Shown here one piece after another: positions 56,463-64,000 of a stretch of 64,000 nucleotides of DNA (its first letter is position 1; the number at the start of each line of letters is the position of its first letter). Below the pieces are notes generated by a model. That model saw nothing but the letters and a program-made list of their open reading frames with translations. It made no database searches and was not told the origin of the DNA. Both the position numbers and the translations under genes were made by a program. This DNA is from Colwellia polaris. GTDB lineage: Bacteria; Pseudomonadota; Gammaproteobacteria; Enterobacterales; Alteromonadaceae. The DNA is taken from contig NZ_NBOE01000001.1 of NCBI RefSeq assembly GCF_002104515.1, positions 930,001 to 994,000 of the forward strand, in the 5' to 3' direction.

Positions 56463-58235
56463 TTAGTGGAGTAACGCAAAAATTAGCCCAATAAATAATA
56501 AGGCTGATAATGATTGCCAAAATAAAATGGGGTTACGTTTTAATAACGGCTGACTGTTGTATTCTTCAACGGCATTTGTTTGTGGGTTACTTAAATCAGC
56601 AAAAAACTCTGAAAAAGCGTTATAGCGCAATTTAGGGTCAGCCTGGGTTGCTTTTTGTAAACTTAAATCTAACCATAAAGGTAATTCAGGTCGAAACTGT
56701 TTAATGCTGCGATATTGCATGCTGTTATAATCTTTAATCGTTACCTCAGCCCGCTGCATGGGTTTATAGGGGAGCTCGCCTGAGAGCATTTCATAACAAA
56801 TAACGCCTAAAGAAAATAAGTCACTTTGATTGTCTGCTCTCATGTGTAATAACGTTTCAGGCGCAATATAGTTTAAAGAGCCAAATGGCACTTCTTCTTT
56901 AATGGTTTCTTGGTTTTCATCGAGCGAAGCAACAAATACAGTGCCGTAATCAATCAATTTAATGTGGCCATATTGATCGATCATAATATTGTCGGGTTTT
57001 AAATCACGATGCACTAAATCTAAGCGCTGAAAGGCTCGTAATGCGCTAATAACTTGTTTCATAATATCGCGTACTTGGGCAATGCTCGGTTTAGGATTGT
57101 CGTGTAACCATTCACCTAGTGTTTGGCCTTGCAAGTATTCGCAAACGTGATACAAAAATTGGCTGTTTTTTCTGCCGGGCAGCACTCGCATTACATTACC
57201 GTGCTTAATACGTTCGCCAACCCAAGCTTCTCGCATAAACCCTTGTAAATAAATAGCATCTTCTGAAAAGTTAGCTGAAGGTGTTTTTAAAACATAAGGT
57301 TTATCTGTTTCCGTATCTATAACTAAATACAAATGTGATCGAATGCTAGCGTGGATCACTTTTTTGATCAGGTAGCCGTCTAGCTTCTGCCCAACTTTTA
57401 ATGCTGGTGGTATTACTTTTGTACTAAGATCACGCTGAATTTCAGCCAGTTTACGATTCGGTACGGCTTTAACATAAACTAATAAGCAGGTGAGGTTATC
57501 GTTACTACCTTGCTCAAGTGCCGTGTTAACTATTTCAATTGAGAGGGCTTCTAAATCACCTTTTTCTGGTGATACGGGTAAAGCATCAAACAGGGTTTTA
57601 AAAACCGGCTTTGTTATATGGTCATGAACGCCATCACAACTTAGCATGTATAAATCGCCCGATTGTAAATCAACCTGATGCACGTCAACTTCTAAACGGT
57701 TATCAGCACCCAAGGCACGGGTTAATAAAGCTTGTTGGCCAATTTGCTTGCGATTATGATCGCGTGTAATAACCTCTAATTGAAGATTACGATACTTGGT
57801 GATGCGAGTATCACCGACATGAAAAATATAGCCAGTGTTAGATTTAGCAATTAAGGCTGAAAACGTGGTAAGCCATTGCGGAGAATTCTCATCGGCTAAA
57901 CCCTCCACAAAATCACTTTGTGAATACAGCCAGTTATTTAAACTGGTTAATACTTTGGCAGCTGACTTTTGCGTTGACCAAGTTTCAGGGGTCGCGAGAT
58001 ATTCTTGAATAAATTGAGTAACAGCAAGTTGCGAGGCATCTGCCGCTTTATTAGCACTTGATAGCCCATCGGCAATAGCCGCAACAGCACCTTTAGCACG
58101 TAATTCGTGGCTTTGGGGCACAATAGCGGCGAAAGCGTCTTGGTTTTCGGCCTTTAAACCTTTTGAAGAAAATCCGCCAATGCACAATTGCAAATCTGCA
58201 ACCGTGCTTTGGTTTCGCTGGGTTTCATTACTCAT
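56463..58235 (-). CDS. Fused PP2C phosphatase / Ser-Thr protein kinase
   Basis: A 590-residue signalling protein. The N-terminal PP2C domain (about 1-245) shows GFSSKGLKAENQDAFAA, VAAIADGLSSA, VGDTRI and QGSNDNLTCLLV with the metal-binding Asps. The kinase domain (about 285-550) has LVHRDLKPDNIMIDQYGHIKLIDYG (catalytic HRD and DxG variant DYG) and APETLLHMRADNQSDLFSLGVICYEML. A C-terminal membrane helix (ILFWQSLSALLFIGLIFALL) anchors it. It lies 6 bp after narK and upstream of nirBD; in Pseudomonas a kinase of this type also neighbours nirB and the nitrate transporter. Its target is unknown. Confidence 0.92.
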   Translation of the reverse strand: MSNETQRNQSTVADLQLCIGGFSSKGLKAENQDAFAAIVPQSHELRAKGAVAAIADGLSSANKAADASQLAVTQFIQEYLATPETWSTQKSAAKVLTSLNNWLYSQSDFVEGLADENSPQWLTTFSALIAKSNTGYIFHVGDTRITKYRNLQLEVITRDHNRKQIGQQALLTRALGADNRLEVDVHQVDLQSGDLYMLSCDGVHDHITKPVFKTLFDALPVSPEKGDLEALSIEIVNTALEQGSNDNLTCLLVYVKAVPNRKLAEIQRDLSTKVIPPALKVGQKLDGYLIKKVIHASIRSHLYLVIDTETDKPYVLKTPSANFSEDAIYLQGFMREAWVGERIKHGNVMRVLPGRKNSQFLYHVCEYLQGQTLGEWLHDNPKPSIAQVRDIMKQVISALRAFQRLDLVHRDLKPDNIMIDQYGHIKLIDYGTVFVASLDENQETIKEEVPFGSLNYIAPETLLHMRADNQSDLFSLGVICYEMLSGELPYKPMQRAEVTIKDYNSMQYRSIKQFRPELPLWLDLSLQKATQADPKLRYNAFSEFFADLSNPQTNAVEEYNSQPLLKRNPILFWQSLSALLFIGLIFALLH

Positions 58236-58241
58236 ATTTTC

Positions 58242-59714
58242 TTAATGGCTGACATTAATTAACTCTACCGTACCATCTTCTCGTACTTCAGTAATAGTGC
58301 CTTTGGGCTCTTCCATAAAGAGTAACGTTGTGAACCCTAGCACTGCAGTAGCGGCTATCACCATAAAGAAGGTTGAATAATCAACCATGGTTAATACCGT
58401 TAAATAAACCACAGCCCCGACGTTACCATAAGCACCAGTCATACCCGCAATTTGCCCGGTTAACCTACGCTTAATTAGTGGTACGGCGGCAAATACGGCA
58501 CCTTCGCCTGCTTGTACGAAGAATGAACAAGCCATCGCTGTTACTACCGCTAACGCTAATGGCCATTCACCGGTGATTTCCGACATAGCAAAATAACCAA
58601 CAGCTAAACCCGCCGTTAAAATTAATAAGGTTTTTTTACGACCAAATTTATCAGACAACCAACCGCCACCAGGGCGAGACATTAAGTTCATAAAGGCATA
58701 AGTTGACGCCAACATCGCGGCATAAACCATACTTAGCTCAAAGGTTTCAGCGAAAAATAACGGTAGCATTGAAACAACAGCCAATTCTGAACCAAAAGTT
58801 GCAAAGTAAAGAATGTTTAATACCGCGACTTGTTTAAATTTATATTGGTGAATTTTTTCTACGGGCTTTGAAAATAAATGACCGTTTACTTTAATGGTTT
58901 GCTTAACTTCAATCGCAAATAAAACCACTAAACCAATATAAGCCAACAATGCACTTTGATCTGATAACAAATTCACGCCAGCCGGTGATAATTTCCAAGT
59001 AAGTAAAGCTAAAGCACCATACATTGGCACTTTCATAATTAATAACAGAAAGAAGTCGCCAGTTGACGTAACTTCCATTGCGCCAGTTTGTTTAGGTTTA
59101 AAGTAGGTTGAACCTTTTGGGGTATCGGTAACGTTTTTATACCAAATAATACTGAAAAGTAAGCTTAATGCTCCAGTAAAGGCAACAGCATATCTCCAGC
59201 CGTTTTCACCACCAAATACTAATGCCAGAGTCGGTAAAGTCATTGCCGCAGCAGCAGAGCCAAAATTACCCCAACCACCATAAATGCCTTCAGCAGTACC
59301 AAGTTCATTCGCCGGAAACCATTCAGATACCATTCGAATACCGATAACAAAGCCAGCGCCAATAAAGCCTAATAAGAATCGAGACAATGCCGCTTGTTCA
59401 AACGAGCTTGCAAAAGCAAACATAAAACAAGGGATGCTACATACGGCAAGTAATACGGCGAAGGTTAAGCGAGGGCCATATTTGTCGGTTAACATGCCGA
59501 TAATTACGCGGGCCGGAATAGTTAAGGCCACATTTAATAGCATTAAGGTTTTAATTTCCGCTTTAGATAAGCCGAGTGAGTCTGCAATAACCGACACTAA
59601 AGGCGCAAAATTAAACCAAACAGCAAAGGTGATAAAAAATGCTATCCAACTCATATGTAAGGTTTTCATTTTTCCTTTAAATGAAAAAATATTAAGACTA
59701 TCTTGACCGCTCAT
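58242..59714 (-). CDS. Nitrate/nitrite transporter, NarK-type MFS
   Basis: A 490-residue major facilitator of the nitrate-nitrite porter family with about twelve helices. The family's nitrate signature is seen in [13 protein letters not shown] (helix 5) and [15 protein letters not shown] (helix 11); the conserved substrate Arg lies in [22 protein letters not shown]. The loop DKYGPRLTF is the MFS A-motif. The C-terminus is acidic and cytosolic. The first gene of narK-kinase. A GGAG ribosome-binding site precedes the ATG. Assimilatory use is inferred from context; it may be called nasA or narK in relatives. Confidence 0.92.
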   Translation of the reverse strand: MSGQDSLNIFSFKGKMKTLHMSWIAFFITFAVWFNFAPLVSVIADSLGLSKAEIKTLMLLNVALTIPARVIIGMLTDKYGPRLTFAVLLAVCSIPCFMFAFASSFEQAALSRFLLGFIGAGFVIGIRMVSEWFPANELGTAEGIYGGWGNFGSAAAAMTLPTLALVFGGENGWRYAVAFTGALSLLFSIIWYKNVTDTPKGSTYFKPKQTGAMEVTSTGDFFLLLIMKVPMYGALALLTWKLSPAGVNLLSDQSALLAYIGLVVLFAIEVKQTIKVNGHLFSKPVEKIHQYKFKQVAVLNILYFATFGSELAVVSMLPLFFAETFELSMVYAAMLASTYAFMNLMSRPGGGWLSDKFGRKKTLLILTAGLAVGYFAMSEITGEWPLALAVVTAMACSFFVQAGEGAVFAAVPLIKRRLTGQIAGMTGAYGNVGAVVYLTVLTMVDYSTFFMVIAATAVLGFTTLLFMEEPKGTITEVREDGTVELINVSH

Positions 59715-59854
59715 GCAACAACTCCTAAAAATTAAAATCTATGCTTTTTATTAACCAGAGACGCTTTTCTGTGTTAATAACAAATAATGGGTTGGTTATT
59801 TTTGTCATCAGACAGGCTTAATAGAGTGCCAATAACAGTAGTGAGCACTGAGTT

Positions 59855-59868
59855 GCAAATGCAATGCC
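59855..59868 (-). promoter_or_regulatory. Predicted sigma-54 promoter of narK-kinase
   Basis: Minus strand TGGCATTGCATTTGCA: GG (59868-59867), 10 bp, GC (59856-59855); both boxes are close to consensus (TGGCA, TTTGCA). Predicted start near 59843, leaving a leader of about 130 nt with no terminator hairpin. Confidence 0.7.
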
Positions 59869-59977
59869 AGACAATGCGGATATTACTATGGTGTTGTTTT
59901 AATTGTTTTTTAGTGTGTTTTATATAGCTAATTCTAAATGTTATTAGGTTATGACTGCACGATACAAAAGCGCCAAC

Positions 59978-59992
59978 GCACAGATTAAGTGC
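59978..59992. promoter_or_regulatory. NtrC-type site upstream of narK
   Basis: GCAC-AGATTAA-GTGC, a perfect 4-bp dyad with N7 spacer, centred about 142 bp upstream of the predicted narK start. A further TGCAC half-site lies at 59956-59960. Confidence 0.6.
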
Positions 59993-60010
59993 AGAAAAAA
60001 TGGTAAGCAA

Positions 60011-60270
60011 TGCGTAACAGGTAAAATGCGTAACAGGTAAAATAGGGGGTTAATGATGAACAGCTAAGATCTCAATTTTAATCTTATTATTTGTGGAAGT
60101 TATTTGTGGAAAGTATTTGTGGCAATGGTTTGCGCTTAGCCCGTTGTATTTACCTTGAATGCTGGCTTAAGTATTATGGAGTTTACTCATCTTATTCGTA
60201 AAAGCCTTTGCTTGGTAGTTTAAGACAAGTTACTTTAAGTCGAGGTACCTAACTCTAGTTACTTTAAGTT
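60011..60270. repeat. Cluster of short direct repeats between narK and the oxidoreductase gene
   Basis: TGCGTAACAGGTAAAA occurs twice in tandem (60011-60042); TATTTGTGG followed by purines occurs three times near 60088-60123; AGTTACTTTAAGT occurs twice (60228-60240 and 60257-60269). No gene is seen in this part of the 832-bp gap. Confidence 0.75.
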
Positions 60271-60312
60271 ATAAGTTACCCACCCCGCCTTTTTATAAAA
60301 CAATGCATGCCA

Positions 60313-60327
60313 GCACCATATCAGTGC
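60313..60327. promoter_or_regulatory. NtrC-type site upstream of the oxidoreductase-nasA genes
   Basis: GCAC-CATATCA-GTGC, a perfect 4-bp dyad with N7 spacer (extended by A on the right), centred about 141 bp upstream of the predicted sigma-54 start at about 60461. Confidence 0.65.
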
Positions 60328-60435
60328 ATAAACTTATATAAATATCAGCATAGTTATTATTATTTTGAACAATACTTTAAAGAAAATACTTTAATTACAA
60401 TAAGGTAAAGGGGAGTGCAGAATTAAAAATCTCAT

Positions 60436-60449
60436 GGCACATTACCTGC
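60436..60449 (+). promoter_or_regulatory. Predicted sigma-54 promoter of the oxidoreductase-nasA genes
   Basis: TGGCACATTACCTGCA: GG (60436-60437), 10 bp, GC (60448-60449), with the full -24 box TGGCAC. Predicted start near 60461, leader about 86 nt, no terminator hairpin in it. Confidence 0.75.
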
Positions 60450-60546
60450 ATTTAGCTCTATATAAAGTTTTTATAGTCACAAAAGAATGGCGAACTGAGT
60501 AACTTACCTTCGCTACGATGATAACGCGACAAATATAGGCAGTAAA

Positions 60547-61899
60547 ATGGCTAATACCGAAAAACCAATAATTAAGCGTTCAAGCAGCAAGCCTGTTCAG
60601 TCAGTTGTGCAAATAAAACCTGCATTGGTGATCGTTGGAAACGGTATGGCAACAGGTCGCCTGCTCGACGAAATAATCAAACGTACGCCGAATAAATACC
60701 AGATTACGGTGATCTCTAAAGAGCACTTTGGTAGCTACAACCGAATAATGTTATCAGCTGTTTTAGCAGGTGAAGCAACCATAGACAGTATTATGCAAAA
60801 ACCACCAGCATGGTACAAAGCGCATCATATTAATTTTTTAAGTGGCGGTGTTGTTAGTTATATCAATAAAGAAAAAAAGTACGTTGATTTAGCCTCAGGT
60901 GTGCAAATAGATTACGACGAACTTATTATCGCTACAGGCTCTCGCACCGCTAAAATTCCAGCCAAAAATCAAAATATTACCGGAATATTTAATTTTCGAA
61001 ATATTGCCGATACCGAAAAAATTCAAGCCTTCACCAAACAAAAGAGCATAAGTAAAAAGCAAGCGGTTGTGATTGGTGGTGGCTTGCTAGGATTAGAGGC
61101 TGCGTACGGATTAGCGCTTAGTGGTGTAGAAGTTACCTTGGTGCATCGTAACAAATGGTTGTTGAACAGGCAGCTTGATAAAGTGGCCGGCGTTATGCTG
61201 CAAACCATTATGGAGCAAAAAAATATTAACTTTGTTTTGGGCCATGAAGTTGCCGCTTTTGAAAGTAACATCGATAAAAGCGTAACACCTAATAATAAGA
61301 AAACTGAAATATTATCAGGTGTTACGTTAACTAATGGTGCGTTTATTTGTGCGCAAATGGCCGTTATTGCCACGGGCATTACGCCAAACAAAGAATTAGC
61401 TCAAACCAGTAATATTGAGGTTAATCGTGCCATATTAGTTAACGATTACATGCAAACCAGTGAACCTTCGATTAGCGCTTTAGGTGAGTGTTGTCAGCAT
61501 AAAGGAGCCACCTTTGGTTTGGTTGATCCTATTTGGGCACAGTGTATTACGCTTGCTGAGCGTTTGTGTAATAGCCTAGAAAAACCATTTTATAACGCTC
61601 CTGTAGCAACCAAATTGAAAGTGTCGGGTGTTCAGTTATTTTCAGCAGGTAATGTTGAAGTATCAGAAGACAGCCAATGCTTTACGCTATTAGATAAAAA
61701 AGCGCTTATTTACCGAAAAATCATCGTTAAAAACGGCAAAATAAGTGGTGTTGTGCTCTTTGGTGATGTGAGCTCTGGTATGGCTTATTTTGACCTAATG
61801 CAACAAGCAACAACAGTTACTCCTATGTTGCCAGAGCTTTTAATTGGCGAAGAGTTTGTCAGCCTAAGCGATGACGAAAAGCAAGTCAGTATCGCATAA
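60547..61899 (+). CDS. NAD(P)/FAD oxidoreductase, nitrate-reductase electron donor (NasB/NirB-N-like)
   Basis: A 450-residue flavoprotein resembling the N-terminal half of NirB. FAD site VIVGNGMATGRLLDEI near residue 29; GSYNRIMLSAVLAGE matches the NirB substrate-side segment; NAD site VVIGGGLLGLEAAYGLAL near 174; second FAD motif ISALGECCQHKGATFG. There is no siroheme domain and no BFD-type [2Fe-2S] cysteine set. It lies 155 bp before nasA on the same strand, so it most likely passes electrons from NAD(P)H to NasA. An N-terminal Lys/Ser-rich tail precedes the fold. Confidence 0.88.
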   Translation: MANTEKPIIKRSSSKPVQSVVQIKPALVIVGNGMATGRLLDEIIKRTPNKYQITVISKEHFGSYNRIMLSAVLAGEATIDSIMQKPPAWYKAHHINFLSGGVVSYINKEKKYVDLASGVQIDYDELIIATGSRTAKIPAKNQNITGIFNFRNIADTEKIQAFTKQKSISKKQAVVIGGGLLGLEAAYGLALSGVEVTLVHRNKWLLNRQLDKVAGVMLQTIMEQKNINFVLGHEVAAFESNIDKSVTPNNKKTEILSGVTLTNGAFICAQMAVIATGITPNKELAQTSNIEVNRAILVNDYMQTSEPSISALGECCQHKGATFGLVDPIWAQCITLAERLCNSLEKPFYNAPVATKLKVSGVQLFSAGNVEVSEDSQCFTLLDKKALIYRKIIVKNGKISGVVLFGDVSSGMAYFDLMQQATTVTPMLPELLIGEEFVSLSDDEKQVSIA

Positions 61900-62054
61900 C
61901 TTACTTTTGCAACATAAAGGCTAGTTTTGCTTTAGCTTAGCAGTAGCGCACACGACTTTGATATTAATAAGCCGCTTAATTTAAAATTTTACCAACGCAC
62001 TTTTTGCAAAAAACGAATAATAATTGCACTGGTGAGTTAACGTTTGAGAACTTC

Positions 62055-64000
62055 ATGACCGATATTATTTTTACCGATAAACAACCTTCAGCTTTAAACA
62101 ATCAACTCACCACAAATAAAACTAATTGCCCTTATTGTGGGGTAGGTTGCGGTATTGAAGCCACTGTTGAAAATAATAAGGTTATTGCCGTAAAAGGTAA
62201 TAAACTGCACCCTGCAAACTTAGGCCGATTATGCGTTAAAGGCTCTTCACTTCATGAAACACAAGGGGTAAAAAATCGAATCTTAAGTCCGCGTATTGAT
62301 GGCGAAGCTGTAAGTTGGGACCAAGCAACGTCTAAAATAGCCAAACATTTTCAAGAAACAATTGCGCAATACGGCCCAGACTCAGTCGCTTTTTATTTAT
62401 CAGGGCAGTTACTTACCGAAGACTATTATGTCGCCAATAAACTCATGAAAGGCTTTATTGGCTCAGCCAATGTCGATACCAACTCACGATTATGTATGGC
62501 GTCTGCCAGTACAGCTCACAAACGTGCCTTTGGCGAAGATATTGTGGCTGGCTGTTATGACGACTTAAGCGCCGCCGAAGCTATATTTATTATTGGCGCT
62601 AACCCCGCTTATGCTCATCCCATTGTTTATCAGCGCATGATTAAAGCGAGGGAAGAAAACCCAACACGTAAAATAGTGGTAATCGACCCACGTAAAACGG
62701 CTTCTGCGAAAGATGCCGACTTATATCTGGCGATAAAGCCTGGCAGCGATGCTTATTTCTATAACGGCTTGTTAATGTATTTGGCTGAGCAAGGGCATTT
62801 AAATAACGATTATATCGCCAAGCATTGTCAAGGCTTCGAACAAACATTACAAACCGCACAAAGCCAGTTTGCTGATATTTCAGCTGTAGCAAAAGCCTGT
62901 GATATTGAGCTTTCATTGTTGCTTGAGAGTTACCAAATTTTTGCCGAAACAGACAAAGTCGTTACTTTTTTCTCGCAAGGCATTAACCAATCATCAAGTG
63001 GTGTTGATAAAGGTAATGCCATTATTAATTGTCATTTAGCGACAGGGAAAATAGGGCGAGAAGGTGCTGCTGCGTTTTCAATTACCGGTCAACCCAATGC
63101 TATGGGGGGGCGCGAAGTAGGTGGCTTATCAACGCAGCTTGCCGCGCATTTACATTTTGAAAACCCCAATGAAATAGACTTAGTTAAACGTTTTTGGCAA
63201 GCCCCTAACATTGCGACTAAGCAAGGGTTAAAAGCGGTAGACTTATTCGACGCGGTAGACTCTGGAAAGATAAAAGCTATTTGGATCATGGCGACTAATC
63301 CTGTAGTTAGTATGCCTAATGCTAACCTTGTTAAACGCGCATTAAAAAAATGCCCTATGGTTGTGGTGAGCGAATGTTATGAAAACACTGACACGGTAGC
63401 TTATGCTGATGTGGTGTTACCCGCGAGTACTTGGGGTGAAAAACATGGCTCTGTAACCAACTCTGACCGAACCATTTCTGTGCACAAAAGCATGTTAAAA
63501 GCACCCGGTGAAGCAAGGCATGATTGGCAAATAATTACCGATGTTGCACATAAGTTAGGCTTTAAATCCGCGTTTAATTATCAACACCCTGTTGATATAT
63601 TCAAAGAACATGCTGCCTTGTCTGGTTTTGAAAACAGCCACCCTTATGCTGATAAAAGAGCTAAACATGATGTTTACCGCGTTTTTGATATTTCAGCTTT
63701 AGCTAACATTTCACAAGCTGATTACGAAAACTTTATACCCACGAAATGGCCGATTAATCAGGCAAACCCAAATGGTGTTAAGCGTTTATTTACCGATGGT
63801 GTGTTTGCGACAAAAAATCAAAAAGCTAATTTTATTCCCATTATTGCGCAACTGCCTAAAATATTACCAAGCTCTACTCAAGTAGTGATGAACTCGGGCC
63901 GAATTCGAGATCAATGGCACACCATGACCAGAACGGGTCGTGTGGCGAAATTAATGACACATTCAAACGAGCCATATATTGCTGTAAATCCAGAAGATGC
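62055..64000 (+). CDS. nasA: Assimilatory nitrate reductase catalytic subunit, 5' part (runs off window)
   Basis: A molybdopterin enzyme reducing nitrate to nitrite in the cytosol. The frame opens at ATG 62055 (GAGAA upstream) and stays open to the last base, 648 codons, with no stop. The [4Fe-4S] ligands are Cys25, Cys28, Cys32 and Cys60 (CPYCGVGC...LCVKG). Molybdopterin-binding segments: DSVAFYLSGQLLTEDYYVANKLMKGFIGSANVDTNSRLCM in parts, FIIGANPAYAHP, GQPNAMGGREVGGLS, ADVVLPASTWGEKHGSVTNSDR, and the C-terminal domain NSGRIRDQWHTMTRTGRV. No twin-arginine signal, as expected for the assimilatory type. The C-terminal end is missing. Confidence 0.97.
   Translation, partial: MTDIIFTDKQPSALNNQLTTNKTNCPYCGVGCGIEATVENNKVIAVKGNKLHPANLGRLCVKGSSLHETQGVKNRILSPRIDGEAVSWDQATSKIAKHFQETIAQYGPDSVAFYLSGQLLTEDYYVANKLMKGFIGSANVDTNSRLCMASASTAHKRAFGEDIVAGCYDDLSAAEAIFIIGANPAYAHPIVYQRMIKAREENPTRKIVVIDPRKTASAKDADLYLAIKPGSDAYFYNGLLMYLAEQGHLNNDYIAKHCQGFEQTLQTAQSQFADISAVAKACDIELSLLLESYQIFAETDKVVTFFSQGINQSSSGVDKGNAIINCHLATGKIGREGAAAFSITGQPNAMGGREVGGLSTQLAAHLHFENPNEIDLVKRFWQAPNIATKQGLKAVDLFDAVDSGKIKAIWIMATNPVVSMPNANLVKRALKKCPMVVVSECYENTDTVAYADVVLPASTWGEKHGSVTNSDRTISVHKSMLKAPGEARHDWQIITDVAHKLGFKSAFNYQHPVDIFKEHAALSGFENSHPYADKRAKHDVYRVFDISALANISQADYENFIPTKWPINQANPNGVKRLFTDGVFATKNQKANFIPIIAQLPKILPSSTQVVMNSGRIRDQWHTMTRTGRVAKLMTHSNEPYIAVNPED

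Noticed and set aside
62641-63289. Minus-strand open frames opposite nasA
   Set aside because: They lie antisense within the well-supported nasA frame and show no family features.

Overview
The window reads as a low-GC marine gammaproteobacterium of the Alteromonadales, most like the Colwellia/Thalassotalea group. This is inference from gene order (guaBA, sdhE-ygfX-nadB-rpoE-rseABC-lepA-lepB-rnc-era-recO-pdxJ-acpS-barA-rlmD-relA-mazG), AT-rich codon use and many dyad-symmetric intergenic repeats. No rRNA, tRNA, CRISPR array, prophage or intact insertion sequence is visible.

Layout. 1-2.9 kb: 3' end of guaB, then guaA, followed by a duplicated 78-bp intergenic repeat and a terminator. 3-7.8 kb: two small lipoproteins, a RidA-family protein, a PEP-CTERM protein and a RecQ-type helicase. 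7.9-29.6 kb: housekeeping core (slyD, ygfZ, sdhE/ygfX, nadB, the sigma-E operon rpoE-rseABC, lepA, lepB-rnc-era, recO, pdxJ-acpS, barA, rlmD, relA, mazG). 29.6-40 kb: mixed metabolic and hypothetical genes (enoyl-CoA hydratase family, threonine aldolase, YebC-like regulator, M28 peptidase lipoprotein, glutaminase, histone-deacetylase-like hydrolase, three small unknowns). 40-46 kb: a LysR regulator, an array of four tandem ~304-bp non-coding repeats each ending in an intrinsic terminator on the minus strand, and an acyl-CoA ligase/aldehyde dehydrogenase pair. 46-64 kb: a complete nitrate/nitrite assimilation island with an outer-membrane barrel, nrtABD transporter, nasS-nasT sensor/antiterminator, nirBD, a PP2C-kinase fusion, narK, a NirB-like FAD oxidoreductase and nasA, the last cut by the window end.

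How it works together. Nitrate would enter by the barrel, NrtABD and NarK, be reduced by NasA (with the FAD oxidoreductase as likely electron donor) and then by NirBD to ammonium. Reading the gaps shows a shared control layer: GG-N10-GC (sigma-54) promoters preceded at about 95-145 bp by GCAC-N7-GTGC (NtrC-type) dyads before nrtA, nirB, narK and the oxidoreductase-nasA genes, and also before the LysR gene 5 kb outside the island, which makes that LysR a Nac-like candidate. In addition the nrtA leader carries two hexaloop hairpins (A1, G4) overlapping a strong terminator, the expected target of the ANTAR protein NasT.

The least explained element is the tandem repeat array at 41.19-42.29 kb. 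I read it as a family of duplicated small RNA genes; its fourth copy lies in the 3' UTR of the acyl-CoA ligase gene and keeps the terminator hairpin by a compensatory base-pair change.
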